64,000 nt of DNA from Vibrio coralliilyticus (GTDB lineage Bacteria; Pseudomonadota; Gammaproteobacteria; Enterobacterales; Vibrionaceae), in contig NZ_CP024627.1 of the NCBI RefSeq assembly GCF_024449095.1, positions 1,364,001-1,428,000 on the forward strand, in the 5' to 3' direction. A program made the translations under genes and the position numbers. Shown here one piece after another: positions 18,565 through 26,771 of this stretch (position 1 is its first letter; each line of letters opens with the position of its first letter). The notes under the pieces were generated by a model. The model made no database searches, was not told the origin of the DNA, and was given only the letters and a program-made list of their open reading frames with translations.

Positions 18565-18786
18565 TTATGTGAATAGGAGATTCCAGTGAACAAGGTAGTC
18601 AAAGAACGCTTCGATGAATATCCGGAAAATGCTTGTATTAGGCTAGAGGAGCTACGAAATCTAGTCTTTCAAATCGCATCTGATTTGGAGTTAGGTGAAG
18701 TCGATGAAACTCTAAAGTGGGGTGAACCTAGCTATAGTGTAAAAACAGGCAGCCCGCTAAGAATAGACTGGAAGCTGAAATCTCCT

Positions 18787-18799
18787 AACAATTATTACC
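18787..18799 (+). repeat. Target site duplication, left of IS copy 1
   Basis: AACAATTATTACC; repeated exactly at 20223-20235. Length 13 bp fits IS4-family transposition. Confidence 0.88.
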
Positions 18800-18846
18800 T
18801 AATGCCGATCGTTTTAGAGACTTGAACGATCCTGAGATCGTATGAT

Positions 18847-18879
18847 AATCCCCACTAACAAAGTTAGTGGGGATTTTTT
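18847..18879 (+). terminator. Hairpin before the transposase start, IS copy 1
   Basis: A perfect 13-bp stem (AATCCCCACTAAC / GTTAGTGGGGATT) with an AAA loop, then a T run, ends immediately before the ATG. It should stop transcription entering from outside. The GGGG that would serve as ribosome binding site is inside the stem. Confidence 0.75.
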
Positions 18880-20202
18880 ATGTTTGCTCAAGAGCTGCTT
18901 TTGGCACATGAGACTATCGAGGATGGTAAAAACTATGAGTCTGTAGTTAATGCCATTCAGCTTGAATGGATAGAACAAGCTTTGCTTGATACGTCTAAAG
19001 CAAGCATTAGAAGGCGACGCTTACCAGCGCAACAAGCCGTCTGGCTCGTCATTTGGATGGGATTGCAACGGAATAAATCAATCAAAGAAGTATGCAGTTC
19101 TCTTGACCTAGCTCTCCAACCTAAGCCTCAGGATTCTTGGTCTCGTGTTGCACCTAGCGTACTTACTGACTCTAGGCAACGTTTGGACGAAGCTCCTCTC
19201 GCTGCTTTGTTTAAAACCTCTATGGCGGCATGGGAGAGCGACGCGCTAGTAAAGGATAAGGCGCTAGGGCTAAACATTATGGCCGTGGATGGTACCACTT
19301 TTCGTTGCCAAGATTCAGAAGACAATGCGCAAGCGTTTGGATTCATTTCTCAAAAACATAAACCTTATCCTCAACTGCGCTTGGTCGGTCTGATGGCTAC
19401 CGAGACACGTTTTATGGTAGGGGCTGCATTCGATGCTTGTCAGGTCGGTGAGACAACACTGGCACGCCGATTATTAGGAGACGTGCCAGCAAACTCACTC
19501 ACATTGTTTGATCGTTGCTACTTTTCTGCCGACCTATTGATATCGTGGAATGCTGCTGCCTCCAATAGCCACTGGCTAACCCCTGTGAAACGCAAAGTAA
19601 GATATGAAGTTTTGGAGCGTTTTGCTGAAAACGACATGCTTATCTCTATGCCTGTTTCACAGCAAGCTCAGCGCAATAACCCTAATTTGCCGACTCATTG
19701 GCAAGCACGCCTCATCCTCTACAAAGACCCAAAAGGTGAAATTGAAGGCTTTATAACTTCACTGGTTGATCCTGAGAAATACTCATTAGAAGACTTATTG
19801 ACTGTCTATTGGCAACGCTGGGAAATAGAAGAAGGTTACGGTGAGATAAAACAAACTCAGTTACAAAATGAAGTCACCTTGAGAAGTCGTTTTGCTGCTG
19901 GTGTTAGACAAGAGCTCTGGGGAATATTGCTGGCGTACAATTTGGTGCGCTTAGAGATGGTTCATATTGCTAAAGACGCTGAGGTAAGGCCAACTAGAGT
20001 GAGCTTTACAGCGGCAATAAATTTGATAGATACCCAGCTACGTTGGCTAGCGCTTAGCCCTGACGGAACTCTACCGAGCAAACTCAAGCAAATGAGGGAG
20101 AACATAAGTCACTTCATTTTACCGGATAAAAGGAAGGACCGAACGTATCCACGTTCAGTCCTTTTTGTCCCACCCAAATACCCATTTAGGTATAAGCGTT
20201 AA
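18880..20202 (+). CDS. IS4-family transposase, copy 1
   Basis: 440 residues. DDE catalytic core: first Asp in NIMAVDGTTFRCQD, second in TLFDRCYFSADLL, and the Glu in YWQRWEIEEGYGEIK, which fits the IS4-family Y-(2)-R-(3)-E-(6)-K signature exactly. An N-terminal helical region precedes it. Full length, so probably active. It differs from copy 2 at about ten residues (for example QRLDE versus RRLDE and ENISH versus ESISH). A second imperfect hairpin, GGACCGAACGT/ACGTTCAGTCC, lies in the last codons. Confidence 0.92.
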   Translation: MFAQELLLAHETIEDGKNYESVVNAIQLEWIEQALLDTSKASIRRRRLPAQQAVWLVIWMGLQRNKSIKEVCSSLDLALQPKPQDSWSRVAPSVLTDSRQRLDEAPLAALFKTSMAAWESDALVKDKALGLNIMAVDGTTFRCQDSEDNAQAFGFISQKHKPYPQLRLVGLMATETRFMVGAAFDACQVGETTLARRLLGDVPANSLTLFDRCYFSADLLISWNAAASNSHWLTPVKRKVRYEVLERFAENDMLISMPVSQQAQRNNPNLPTHWQARLILYKDPKGEIEGFITSLVDPEKYSLEDLLTVYWQRWEIEEGYGEIKQTQLQNEVTLRSRFAAGVRQELWGILLAYNLVRLEMVHIAKDAEVRPTRVSFTAAINLIDTQLRWLALSPDGTLPSKLKQMRENISHFILPDKRKDRTYPRSVLFVPPKYPFRYKR

Positions 20203-20222
20203 TGCTTATCCGAACGGCATTA

Positions 20223-20235
20223 AACAATTATTACC
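20223..20235 (+). repeat. Target site duplication, right of IS copy 1
   Basis: AACAATTATTACC, matching 18787-18799. Confidence 0.88.
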
Positions 20236-20434
20236 TGTTCTTTAATTGCCAAACTAAGTTAGTCGATACATTTCGAGAATTGTATGGTGAAGAACTGGTG
20301 TTTCAGGGAAACAGAGCAATAGTTCTGTCCTTATCGAAAGCGTTACCAGAAACAGCAATCAAGTCCTGTTTAGAGTTAGCTTTAACCTATCAACAGCGTA
20401 AAAATTTGCCTCTTTTGGGCGCGTGAAAAAATTC

Positions 20435-20562
20435 ACATAACAAAGCGTTCAAGAGGGATTCCCAACGCTCGGCATTTTGGGTTTGATTCAGCTTTAGTGA
20501 TTACGGCACAATGGGTTAGGTTGGGTGGTCTGCGTTGCTCACCCCTTAACGCGGCGTTATGT
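20435..20562 (+). repeat. attC site, long type
   Basis: ACATAAC to GTTATGT; belongs to the interrupted DUF1801 cassette. Confidence 0.87.
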
Positions 20563-20575
20563 TTTAAGGTTGGAT

Positions 20576-21049
20576 ATGAACGTTGGTATCGAAGATTGTG
20601 AGCTTACATACAAAGCGAGTTTGCTAATATTTGAGGAATTGTTGCGTTTAAGCGTTGATAACTTTTCCGTTCAATTCAACTCGTCTATTGATAGAGGTTG
20701 CGATCGCCAACAAAAGCGGTTCAAGGAAAGTATTTCCGAATTTTACCTGGGGGTATTCACTAAAGAAGTTTGCTTTTTTAGTTACAACACAAATTGCTTT
20801 CGAGAAACGTCTAAGCACTATAAATTTAACCGAGACTCCATACATATTATCAGCCGTTCAATGGGAAGAGGGTTGATGTGCTTTAAGTCAGATCTTGAAT
20901 GGGGAATTAGTGAGTGGCAGTTTTATTCGGGCAATAAGCTAATAGCAGGTGCAAATGTTAAGGATGATTATTTCTATATTTATGGTGTTTCTCAACGTTT
21001 TATCGATAGATTATCAACATTAAAAGTCCCCGTTATTTATCAAACATAA
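20576..21049 (+). CDS. Hypothetical protein
   Basis: 157 residues from ATG at 20576, after AAGGTTGGAT. Soluble, mixed alpha/beta, with four cysteines scattered (EDCEL, RGCDR, EVCFF, TNCF, MCFK). No family recognised. The longer frame from 20525 lies in the attC and is rejected. Confidence 0.6.
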   Translation: MNVGIEDCELTYKASLLIFEELLRLSVDNFSVQFNSSIDRGCDRQQKRFKESISEFYLGVFTKEVCFFSYNTNCFRETSKHYKFNRDSIHIISRSMGRGLMCFKSDLEWGISEWQFYSGNKLIAGANVKDDYFYIYGVSQRFIDRLSTLKVPVIYQT

Positions 21050-21170
21050 CAAGGCGTTTAAGAGGGATTCTCAACGCTGGGAATTTTAGGTTTGATTCAG
21101 CTGAAGTGTTTACGGCACAATGGCTTAGGTTAGGTGGTGGCGTTGTTCACCCCTTAACGCGGCGTTATGC
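21044..21170 (+). repeat. attC site, long type
   Basis: ACATAAC to GTTATGC; left arm AAGGCGTTTAAGAGGGATTC. Confidence 0.87.
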
Positions 21171-21194
21171 AAATTGCAAGTAAGGATAATTAGC

Positions 21195-21578
21195 ATGTCA
21201 GAAAGTGAAAAAGTTGAATTGGTCGAGTCCTATATAAGTCGTTACAACGCGTTTGATGTGATTGGGATGTTAGAACTTCTTAGTGATAATATCGTTTTCG
21301 AAAACGAATCAAATGGTGAGATAACAGCGCGTACAGTAGGTAAGGTAGATTTTGAAAACTTAGCTTCCCAGTCGGCAAAAATGTTTAGTGCTCGCCAGCA
21401 AGTTGTAACGGATATACAGCTAAGTGATAGTACAGCAACAGTCAGTATCGATTATACGGGCACTTTGGCAATCGATCTTCCCAATGGTCTCAAGGGAGGT
21501 CAGGAATTAGCTCTGAAAGGTAAGACATACTTTGAGTTTCAAAATGGTAAAATACATCACATTAAAGACGTGAGCTAA
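21195..21578 (+). CDS. SnoaL/NTF2-like protein, intact copy
   Basis: 127 residues from ATG at 21195 (AAGGATAATTAGC upstream). The start SEKVELVESYISRYNAFDVIGMLELLSDNIVFEN is typical of SnoaL-like domains: a helix pair followed by a strand with a conserved acidic residue. Later strands SDSTATVSIDYTG and YFEFQNGKIHHIKDV close the cone. The frameshifted copy is at 1-272. Function unknown. Confidence 0.8.
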   Translation: MSESEKVELVESYISRYNAFDVIGMLELLSDNIVFENESNGEITARTVGKVDFENLASQSAKMFSARQQVVTDIQLSDSTATVSIDYTGTLAIDLPNGLKGGQELALKGKTYFEFQNGKIHHIKDVS

Positions 21579-21582
21579 ATTT

Positions 21583-21709
21583 GCATAACAAAGCGTTCAA
21601 TGGGACAGCCAACGCTTGGCAGCTTTATCTCACATTTTTGTTTTTGTGTTGATGTCGCAATGGTTTAAGTATGTGGTAGCGTTGCCTGCCCCTTAACGCG
21701 GCGTTAGGT
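21583..21709 (+). repeat. attC site, long type
   Basis: GCATAAC to GTTAGGT; close in sequence to the attC at 277-403 that follows the other copy. Confidence 0.87.
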
Positions 21710-22180
21710 TGCTGTAGATTTGTACGTTTTTTTAATTTGGCGCTCAGCCACTTCGTATCCTTTTGTTGTCGCTAGTTCCAGCGGTCATGTGGCTCGAACT
21801 TTTTCAGGTGAAAGTTTCATTCAACTAGCAAGTTTTGACGTTAGTGATTGAGTGTTTTCTGTTTTTAGTGCTTTTGTCCAAGCCTACTCACTGGAAGCTC
21901 GTTCTCTCAATTTGGTTAGCTTTTTTGCTGCACTGAACCACCGCAAAAATAGTGACGTGGTTGTCATTCAGCTTGGGTGGTGATTGCGGTGCATTTGACT
22001 TTGGTGTTTCATGGGTTAGCCCTATAGCACCAGCGAGCAAAGACACTCGTAATTTGCATACCTAACCATCCGCTCAAGACGGACAACCAACGCTTGGCGT
22101 TTTTGTGTCTGGTTATGTTTAGTGTTTACGGTAGTCGGTTTGAGTTTTGTGTTATTGTTGGTAGCCGCTTAGCAAGGGCG
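21704..22180 (+). repeat. Gene-less cassette A10 (attC 22060-22186)
   Basis: Family A. Left end reads GGTTGCTGTAGATT. The stem before the attC ends AATTTGCATACCTAAC rather than the usual AATGAGCATACC. Confidence 0.85.
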
Positions 22181-22204
22181 TTATGAGTTTACGAGGTAAT
22201 AAAA

Positions 22205-22498
22205 TTGATAAAGAAGTACGCAGGCATTAGTTGTTACGGTTCTTTTTTAGTAGCTGCCATTTTGAGCTATCTTCCCGTAGAGGGTTGGTTCGAGATAGTT
22301 TTAAAAACATTAGTATTGATGTTTATATTGCATATGATTGTGTATTCGTTTGTTGTGGCACTATCAGCAAAACGTACTCGTAATAAAGTTCTATTAGTCT
22401 TATTTGCAGTTTTATTTCCTGCTGCGTCTGGTTTTGTATTGTATTACTTTAAAGGCCGTCGAGAAGAGAAAGTGCTGACTGACACACCCAACTCATAA
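22205..22498 (+). CDS. Small membrane protein, copy 2 of an identical pair
   Basis: Identical in sequence to the 97-residue three-helix protein at 16652-16945, including the TTG start and GAGGTAATAAAA leader. The preceding attC differs between the two sites (family A type here), so the duplication starts exactly at the cassette junction. Confidence 0.65.
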   Translation: MIKKYAGISCYGSFLVAAILSYLPVEGWFEIVLKTLVLMFILHMIVYSFVVALSAKRTRNKVLLVLFAVLFPAASGFVLYYFKGRREEKVLTDTPNS

Positions 22499-22589
22499 CA
22501 AAGCATTTAAGAGTGATTCGCAACGCTTGGCAGTTTCGCTTCGCTCAAGTATAGCCAAGCGCTGCTCACACCTTAATGCGGCGTTAGGT
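22493..22589 (+). repeat. attC site, short palindromic type
   Basis: 97 bp; identical to the site at 16940-17036. Confidence 0.9.
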
Positions 22590-23057
22590 TGCTTTAAGCT
22601 TGTACGGTTTTTTAGTCTTGAGATCAGCCACTTCAATAATCTTATTTTTCGCGAATTTCAGCAGCTACGTGGCTCGAAGATTTTCAGGTGAAAGTTTCTT
22701 TAACTGGCAAGCTTTGACGTTAGTGGTTGAGTGTTTTCTGGTTTTAAGTGCTCTTGGCCAATCTTGTTCGTTGAAAGTTCGCCATCTCAATTTGGTTAGT
22801 TTTTTGCTTCAGTAAACCACCGCAAAAAGTGATGTGATTGCCATTCAGTTTTGGTGGTTATTGCGGTGCAGTTGGCTTTGGTGATTCATGGGGGAGTCCT
22901 ATAGTACCAGCGAGCAAAGGCACTCGAAATAAGCATACCTAACAATCCGCTCAAGACGGACAACCAACGCTTGGTGGTTTTGTGTCTGGTTATGTTTAGT
23001 GTTTACGGTGGTTGGTTTAAGTTTTGTGGTATCGTTGGTCGCCGCTTAGCAAGGGCG
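22584..23057 (+). repeat. Gene-less cassette A11 (attC 22937-23063)
   Basis: Family A; duplicate of A8 up to the attC left arm. The core is GTTTGGT, an unusual fourth base. Confidence 0.85.
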
Positions 23058-23531
23058 TTTGGTTGCTTTAGGTTTGGTCGTTTTTTAGTTGGGCGTTCAG
23101 CCACTTCGAATCTTTCTTTGTCGCAAGTTTTAGTGGTTATGTGGCTCAAACTCTGTCGGGTAAAAGTTTTATTCAATTGGCAAGCTTTGATGTCAGTGGC
23201 TGAGTGTTTTCCGTTTTTAGTGCTCTTGGTCAAGTTTGTTCGTTGAAAGTTTGTCATCTCAATTTGGTTAGCTTTTTGGCTTCAGTGTGCCACCGCAAAA
23301 ATAGTGGTTTGGTTGTTATTCAACTTCGGTGGTTATTGCGGTGCAGTTAGCTTTGGTGTTTCATAGGTTAGTCTTATAGCTCCAGCGAGCAAAGCGTTCG
23401 TAATGAACATACCTAACCATCCGCTCAAGACGGACAACCAACGCTTAGCGGTTTTGTGTCTGGTTATGTTTAGTGTTTACGGTGGTTTGCTGTAGTTTTG
23501 TGGTATCGTTGGTTGCCGCTTAGCAAGGGCG
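23058..23531 (+). repeat. Gene-less cassette A12 (attC 23411-23537)
   Basis: Family A. Variant GTGCCACCGCAA / TTGCGGTG keeps the long stem. The downstream gene's ATG lies in the attC core GTTATGC. Confidence 0.85.
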
Positions 23532-23533
23532 TT

Positions 23534-24172
23534 ATGCGTAAAGAGGAATCGGTAAGTACGAAAGGTATTGTGACGATATGTGTCGTCGGTTTTATTGTTA
23601 TGATTTCAGCGGTAGGAGCTTTTTACTATTTTGTTGGTGTTAATCAGCCTGTTTCTCTTGATGCTTCTGATTGGTCTAATTTTGGTTCATATTTTGGTGG
23701 TGTTGTTGGTCCAGTATTTTCATTTTTGAGTATCGTATTGCTTGTTTATACAGTTTTCCAACAATCAGAAAACATTAATCTCGCGACATCTGAAGCTATA
23801 AAGTTGGATATGTTGCGTTATGTTTCTCGGGCTGACGAAGAAATTGATAACTGGTTAAAAACAGAAATTGCTACTACGAGGGAAGGTGATACTGCTCAAT
23901 TAAGTTTGGTTGTTTGGGGAGTTATCGGCGTAGATTACGTAAATGCTAACGAGTTAAATGCTTGCCTTAACCGCTTATTAAAACTTGTTTGTTCATATTC
24001 AAGTGCCATAGCCCTCTACGAAGATAATGTGGATCCATACTTTGTTTACAAGCAACATTACACGAAAGCAATAGAGCTGATAGAGTTTCTGGAAAATCAT
24101 GTTGATCGACTTGGTCAGATGGCTGGCCCAAGTTTAGGGATATGTCGACATCAGTTAGAAGGTAGAGGTTAG
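23534..24172 (+). CDS. Membrane protein with soluble C-terminal domain, unknown
   Basis: 212 residues. The most likely ATG (23534) is inside the attC core. Two hydrophobic segments near residues 12-31 and 62-83 are separated by a conserved-looking WSNFGSYFGGVVGPVFSFLS stretch. This is a pattern common to small phage- or defence-linked two-helix membrane proteins with a helical cytoplasmic tail. No specific family assigned. In the tail a long helix starts NINLATSEAIKLDMLRYV. Confidence 0.65.
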   Translation: MRKEESVSTKGIVTICVVGFIVMISAVGAFYYFVGVNQPVSLDASDWSNFGSYFGGVVGPVFSFLSIVLLVYTVFQQSENINLATSEAIKLDMLRYVSRADEEIDNWLKTEIATTREGDTAQLSLVVWGVIGVDYVNANELNACLNRLLKLVCSYSSAIALYEDNVDPYFVYKQHYTKAIELIEFLENHVDRLGQMAGPSLGICRHQLEGRG

Positions 24173-24179
24173 AGTTTAC

Positions 24180-24307
24180 GCATAACAAAGCATTTAAGAG
24201 TGATTCGCAACGCTTGGCATTTTCAGTTCAAGGTTGGGTTTCGTGTTTACGGTGCAATGGTTTTGGTTTGGTGGTAGCGTTGCTCACACCTTAATGCGGC
24301 GTTATGG
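24180..24307 (+). repeat. attC site, long type
   Basis: GCATAAC to GTTATGG. Confidence 0.87.
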
Positions 24308-24780
24308 TGCAGCAAGATTTAGTTCTTATTTTGTTTGTTGGTTCAGCGTTCGCTGTGAACTTCATGGCCATTCTTACGTGTCGATTAGGCTCAAAATCTT
24401 TATCTCTGGTGAAAAGCCGCTTTGAGTTTTTCATGACGGCTAATCTGCCGCTTGCATCTGGCTCCCAAGTGGGTTTGATGTTGCGGCAATTAGCTGGAGC
24501 TTGACTTCAGTGGGGCGGCCCTTCTTTGTTTTAGTTTGCTGTATCGTTGTTGTTAGGTTTCTTCTTTGGACTCGTTGGGTTGCTGCATACGGGTCTGTTG
24601 CGTTTTGTGGTTGCAAAACGCTCATGTTCTGCGGTGAGTGTAGTGGTTGTCTCAGTTTTCCATAACCAAGCGTTTAATTGGACAGTCAACGCTTGGCAGT
24701 TTTGTCTCACAGTTTAGTATTAGTGTTTATGTCACAATGAATTATGTTTACGGCAGCGTTGCCTGCCTATTAACGCGGCG
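24302..24780 (+). repeat. Gene-less cassette B2 (attC 24660-24786)
   Basis: Second member of family B, homologous to 10664-11143 over its length. A 66-codon frame at 24304 is not preserved in B1, so it is not credited as a gene. Confidence 0.8.
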
Positions 24781-24799
24781 TTATGTGCTCGGAGGAAAT

Positions 24800-25246
24800 A
24801 TGGAAATTCAGAAAGTCCAAAAAGCGGACTTGGACGCAGTAACAAGGCTTGTGTCAGAGGTTTCGGCCAAGGATGTGCTTCCACTGCTTAATGCACAAGG
24901 AAAGAAAGAGTATAAGGACAGAGTTCTACCTGACCTAGCGACTACTTTCGATGATGAGAATTTTTCATCAATTAAGGCTGTATCGAGTGGGGAAATACTT
25001 GGTTTTGCTGCTTTGCGTGATGGGAACTATTTAACACACTTGTTTGTTGCTAATTCTCAACAGGGTTCAGGTTTAGGTCGTACGCTATTGAATCATTTGC
25101 TTAATCAAACAGACGCTTGTGAGGTTAGTCTACGCTCATCGGTGAATGCTGTTGGGTTCTACAATCGCCATGGTTTCGTAGCAACAGGCGAAGAAGCAGA
25201 GTTCAACGGAATTCGTTTCGTGCCAATGTCTTTAGTACGCACATAA
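24800..25246 (+). CDS. GNAT-family N-acetyltransferase
   Basis: 148 residues from ATG at 24800 with GGAGG five bases before. GNAT order: KADLDAVTRLV helix, GEILGFAALRDGNYLTHLFV central strand, then motif A QQGSGLGRTLLNHLL. The end has EVSLRSSVNAVGFYNRHGFVATG, the common FYxxxGF element. Small single-domain enzyme; acceptor unknown. Confidence 0.87.
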   Translation: MEIQKVQKADLDAVTRLVSEVSAKDVLPLLNAQGKKEYKDRVLPDLATTFDDENFSSIKAVSSGEILGFAALRDGNYLTHLFVANSQQGSGLGRTLLNHLLNQTDACEVSLRSSVNAVGFYNRHGFVATGEEAEFNGIRFVPMSLVRT

Positions 25247-25369
25247 CAAGCAATTTAAGAGGGATTCACAACGCTTGGCATTTTTGCTTCTACTTCAAAT
25301 TTAGTGTTTATGGCACAATGCTTTAGGTTTGGGTGGAAGCGTTGTTCACCCCTTAATTGGGCGTTAACT
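25241..25369 (+). repeat. attC site, long type
   Basis: ACATAAC to GTTAACT; arms AAGCAATTTAAG and CTTAATTGGGCGTT. Confidence 0.87.
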
Positions 25370-25401
25370 GGCTTACGACAAAATCACATTCGGAGGTAAG
25401 A

Positions 25402-25833
25402 ATGGATATAGATTACGCATACATAAAACAGCTTCTTAGTGAAATCAAAGAGGCTCAAGAACCTTATGCGGACTCGCAGAAGTTGTACATGAAATACCTC
25501 AATGTGGATGATGGAACAGATAAAAAATTTGTGTTTCATTGGCATCTAATCGTCGAGAATGGACTTCTATCTACTAACAAAGGTCCGATTTATGACATGA
25601 AGAGCAGTGGTTTAGTAGCTTCACCACAAGCTCCGATGAAGTTTATGCTAGTGTGCTCACCAATAAGGCTGACGAGTTCAGGTATTGAATTTTTGTCGTC
25701 TCTTGAAGAGCCGAAAGTACTTGATGTGATAGTAGATAAGTTTAAAGGAGAAGGCTTCTCTGCAATTGTAGATATTTCGAAACAGCTCGGCATGAAAATA
25801 TTGAATAAAAAATTAGAAAGTATCGACTTTTGA
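25402..25833 (+). CDS. DUF2513-like protein
   Basis: 143 residues from ATG at 25402 (GGAGG upstream). Pattern matches DUF2513: N-terminal helix DYAYIKQLLSEIKEAQE, then FVFHWHLIVENGLLS, then PIRLTSSGIEFLSSLEEPKVLDVI. This is a winged-helix-like arrangement with the LT-x-x-G-x-E-FL signature. The family is common on mobile DNA and probably regulatory; that is inference. C-terminal amphipathic helix. Confidence 0.75.
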   Translation: MDIDYAYIKQLLSEIKEAQEPYADSQKLYMKYLNVDDGTDKKFVFHWHLIVENGLLSTNKGPIYDMKSSGLVASPQAPMKFMLVCSPIRLTSSGIEFLSSLEEPKVLDVIVDKFKGEGFSAIVDISKQLGMKILNKKLESIDF

Positions 25834-25840
25834 GAGCGCC

Positions 25841-25937
25841 AGTTAACAAAGCATTTAAGAGTGATTCGCAACGCTTGGCGGTTTCGCTTCGCTCAAGTAT
25901 AGCCAAGCGCTGCTCACACCTTAATGCGGCGTTATAC
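25841..25937 (+). repeat. attC site, short palindromic type
   Basis: 97 bp; AGTTAAC to GTTATAC. Confidence 0.9.
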
Positions 25938-25968
25938 CTACACCACAATTTATAGTCTGGAGATTCAA

Positions 25969-26655
25969 ATGAATATCAGTAATATTGTGAAGAATGAAGT
26001 GGATTCGATTGTCAGGCTTGGAGAGACAGTAGTTAAAAAAGCATCAACAGCTAGAAGCTCACTAGAGGGGAGTGATTTAGCTGAAGTTACGTCTTGGGTA
26101 ACTAGAGTTGGGCAACTGATATTAAAGCTCTATGGTGAAAATAGTCAGCATTACAAAAATTACACTAAGGCTATAGGAATAGACAATTTCTATGTAATTC
26201 ACAGTAATTGGTATGGTCACGTATCTCAAGTTCATGGTGTAGCACTAACAGTTAAACACGACATCGAAAATGACCTAATCGCCAACATAAAAGGTTTATT
26301 ACAAGCCGAGATATTTGCAAATTTCTTAGAAATCGGAGAACACCTTCTGAACGAAGGATACAAAGATGCCGCAGCAGTGACTATTGGGGCAGTTCTGGAA
26401 GATGGGCTGCGGGAATTGAGTAAGAAAAATGATATTGCTGTTGTTAAGCCTAATGGCGCACCTAAGACAATCGAGCCTTTAAATACTGAGCTTGCTCAAA
26501 ACGAAGTATATTCAAAGTTGGTTCAGAAGCAGGTCACAAGTTTTGCTCACATTCGAAATAAAGCTGCACATGGTCAATATGACGAATATGACGTATCACA
26601 AGTTCAAATGATGTTGTTGTTTGTACAAGGTTTTTCAGAGCAATATTTAAGCTAA
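25969..26655 (+). CDS. HEPN-like helical protein
   Basis: 228 residues from ATG at 25969 with TGGAGATTCAA upstream. Mostly helical. The C-terminal half has EGYKDAAAVTIGAVLEDGLRELS and, near residue 203, HIRNKAAHGQYDEYD: an R-x4-H type motif seen in HEPN and DUF4145-related proteins, several of which are ribonucleases or abortive-infection effectors. Whether this protein is catalytic is not known. Alone in its cassette, with no antitoxin partner visible. Confidence 0.7.
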   Translation: MNISNIVKNEVDSIVRLGETVVKKASTARSSLEGSDLAEVTSWVTRVGQLILKLYGENSQHYKNYTKAIGIDNFYVIHSNWYGHVSQVHGVALTVKHDIENDLIANIKGLLQAEIFANFLEIGEHLLNEGYKDAAAVTIGAVLEDGLRELSKKNDIAVVKPNGAPKTIEPLNTELAQNEVYSKLVQKQVTSFAHIRNKAAHGQYDEYDVSQVQMMLLFVQGFSEQYLS

Positions 26656-26659
26656 ATAG

Positions 26660-26756
26660 GTATAACAAAGCATTCAAGAGTGATTCGCAACGCTTGGCAG
26701 TTTCGCTTCGCTCAAGTATAGCCAAGCGCTACTCACACCTTAATGCGGCGTTAGTT
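26660..26756 (+). repeat. attC site, short palindromic type
   Basis: 97 bp; GTATAAC to GTTAGTT. Confidence 0.9.
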
Positions 26757-26771
26757 GCACAGGGAGGTATT

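Larger units (their letters stand above)
18800..20222 (+). mobile_element. IS4-family insertion sequence, copy 1 (1423 bp)
   Basis: Ends are short inverted repeats: TAATGCCGATCG on the left and the complement of TAATGCCGTTCG on the right. It is flanked by the 13-bp target duplication and carries one transposase gene. The same length (1423 bp) was obtained for copy 2 at 55332-56754, supporting the boundaries. Confidence 0.88.
18586..20426 (+). pseudogene. DUF1801 gene interrupted by an IS4-family element
   Basis: GTG at 18586 with AGGAGA upstream opens MNKVVKERFDEYPENACIRLEE... through KSPNNYY, where the IS begins. After the IS and one copy of the 13-bp target repeat the same frame continues LFFNCQTKLVDTFRELYGEEL... 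to 20426. Removing the element plus one repeat restores a protein of about 138 residues with the DUF1801 pattern (ETLKWGEPSY near residue 45, later YFNC and a C-terminal helix). The insertion therefore looks recent. Confidence 0.85.
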
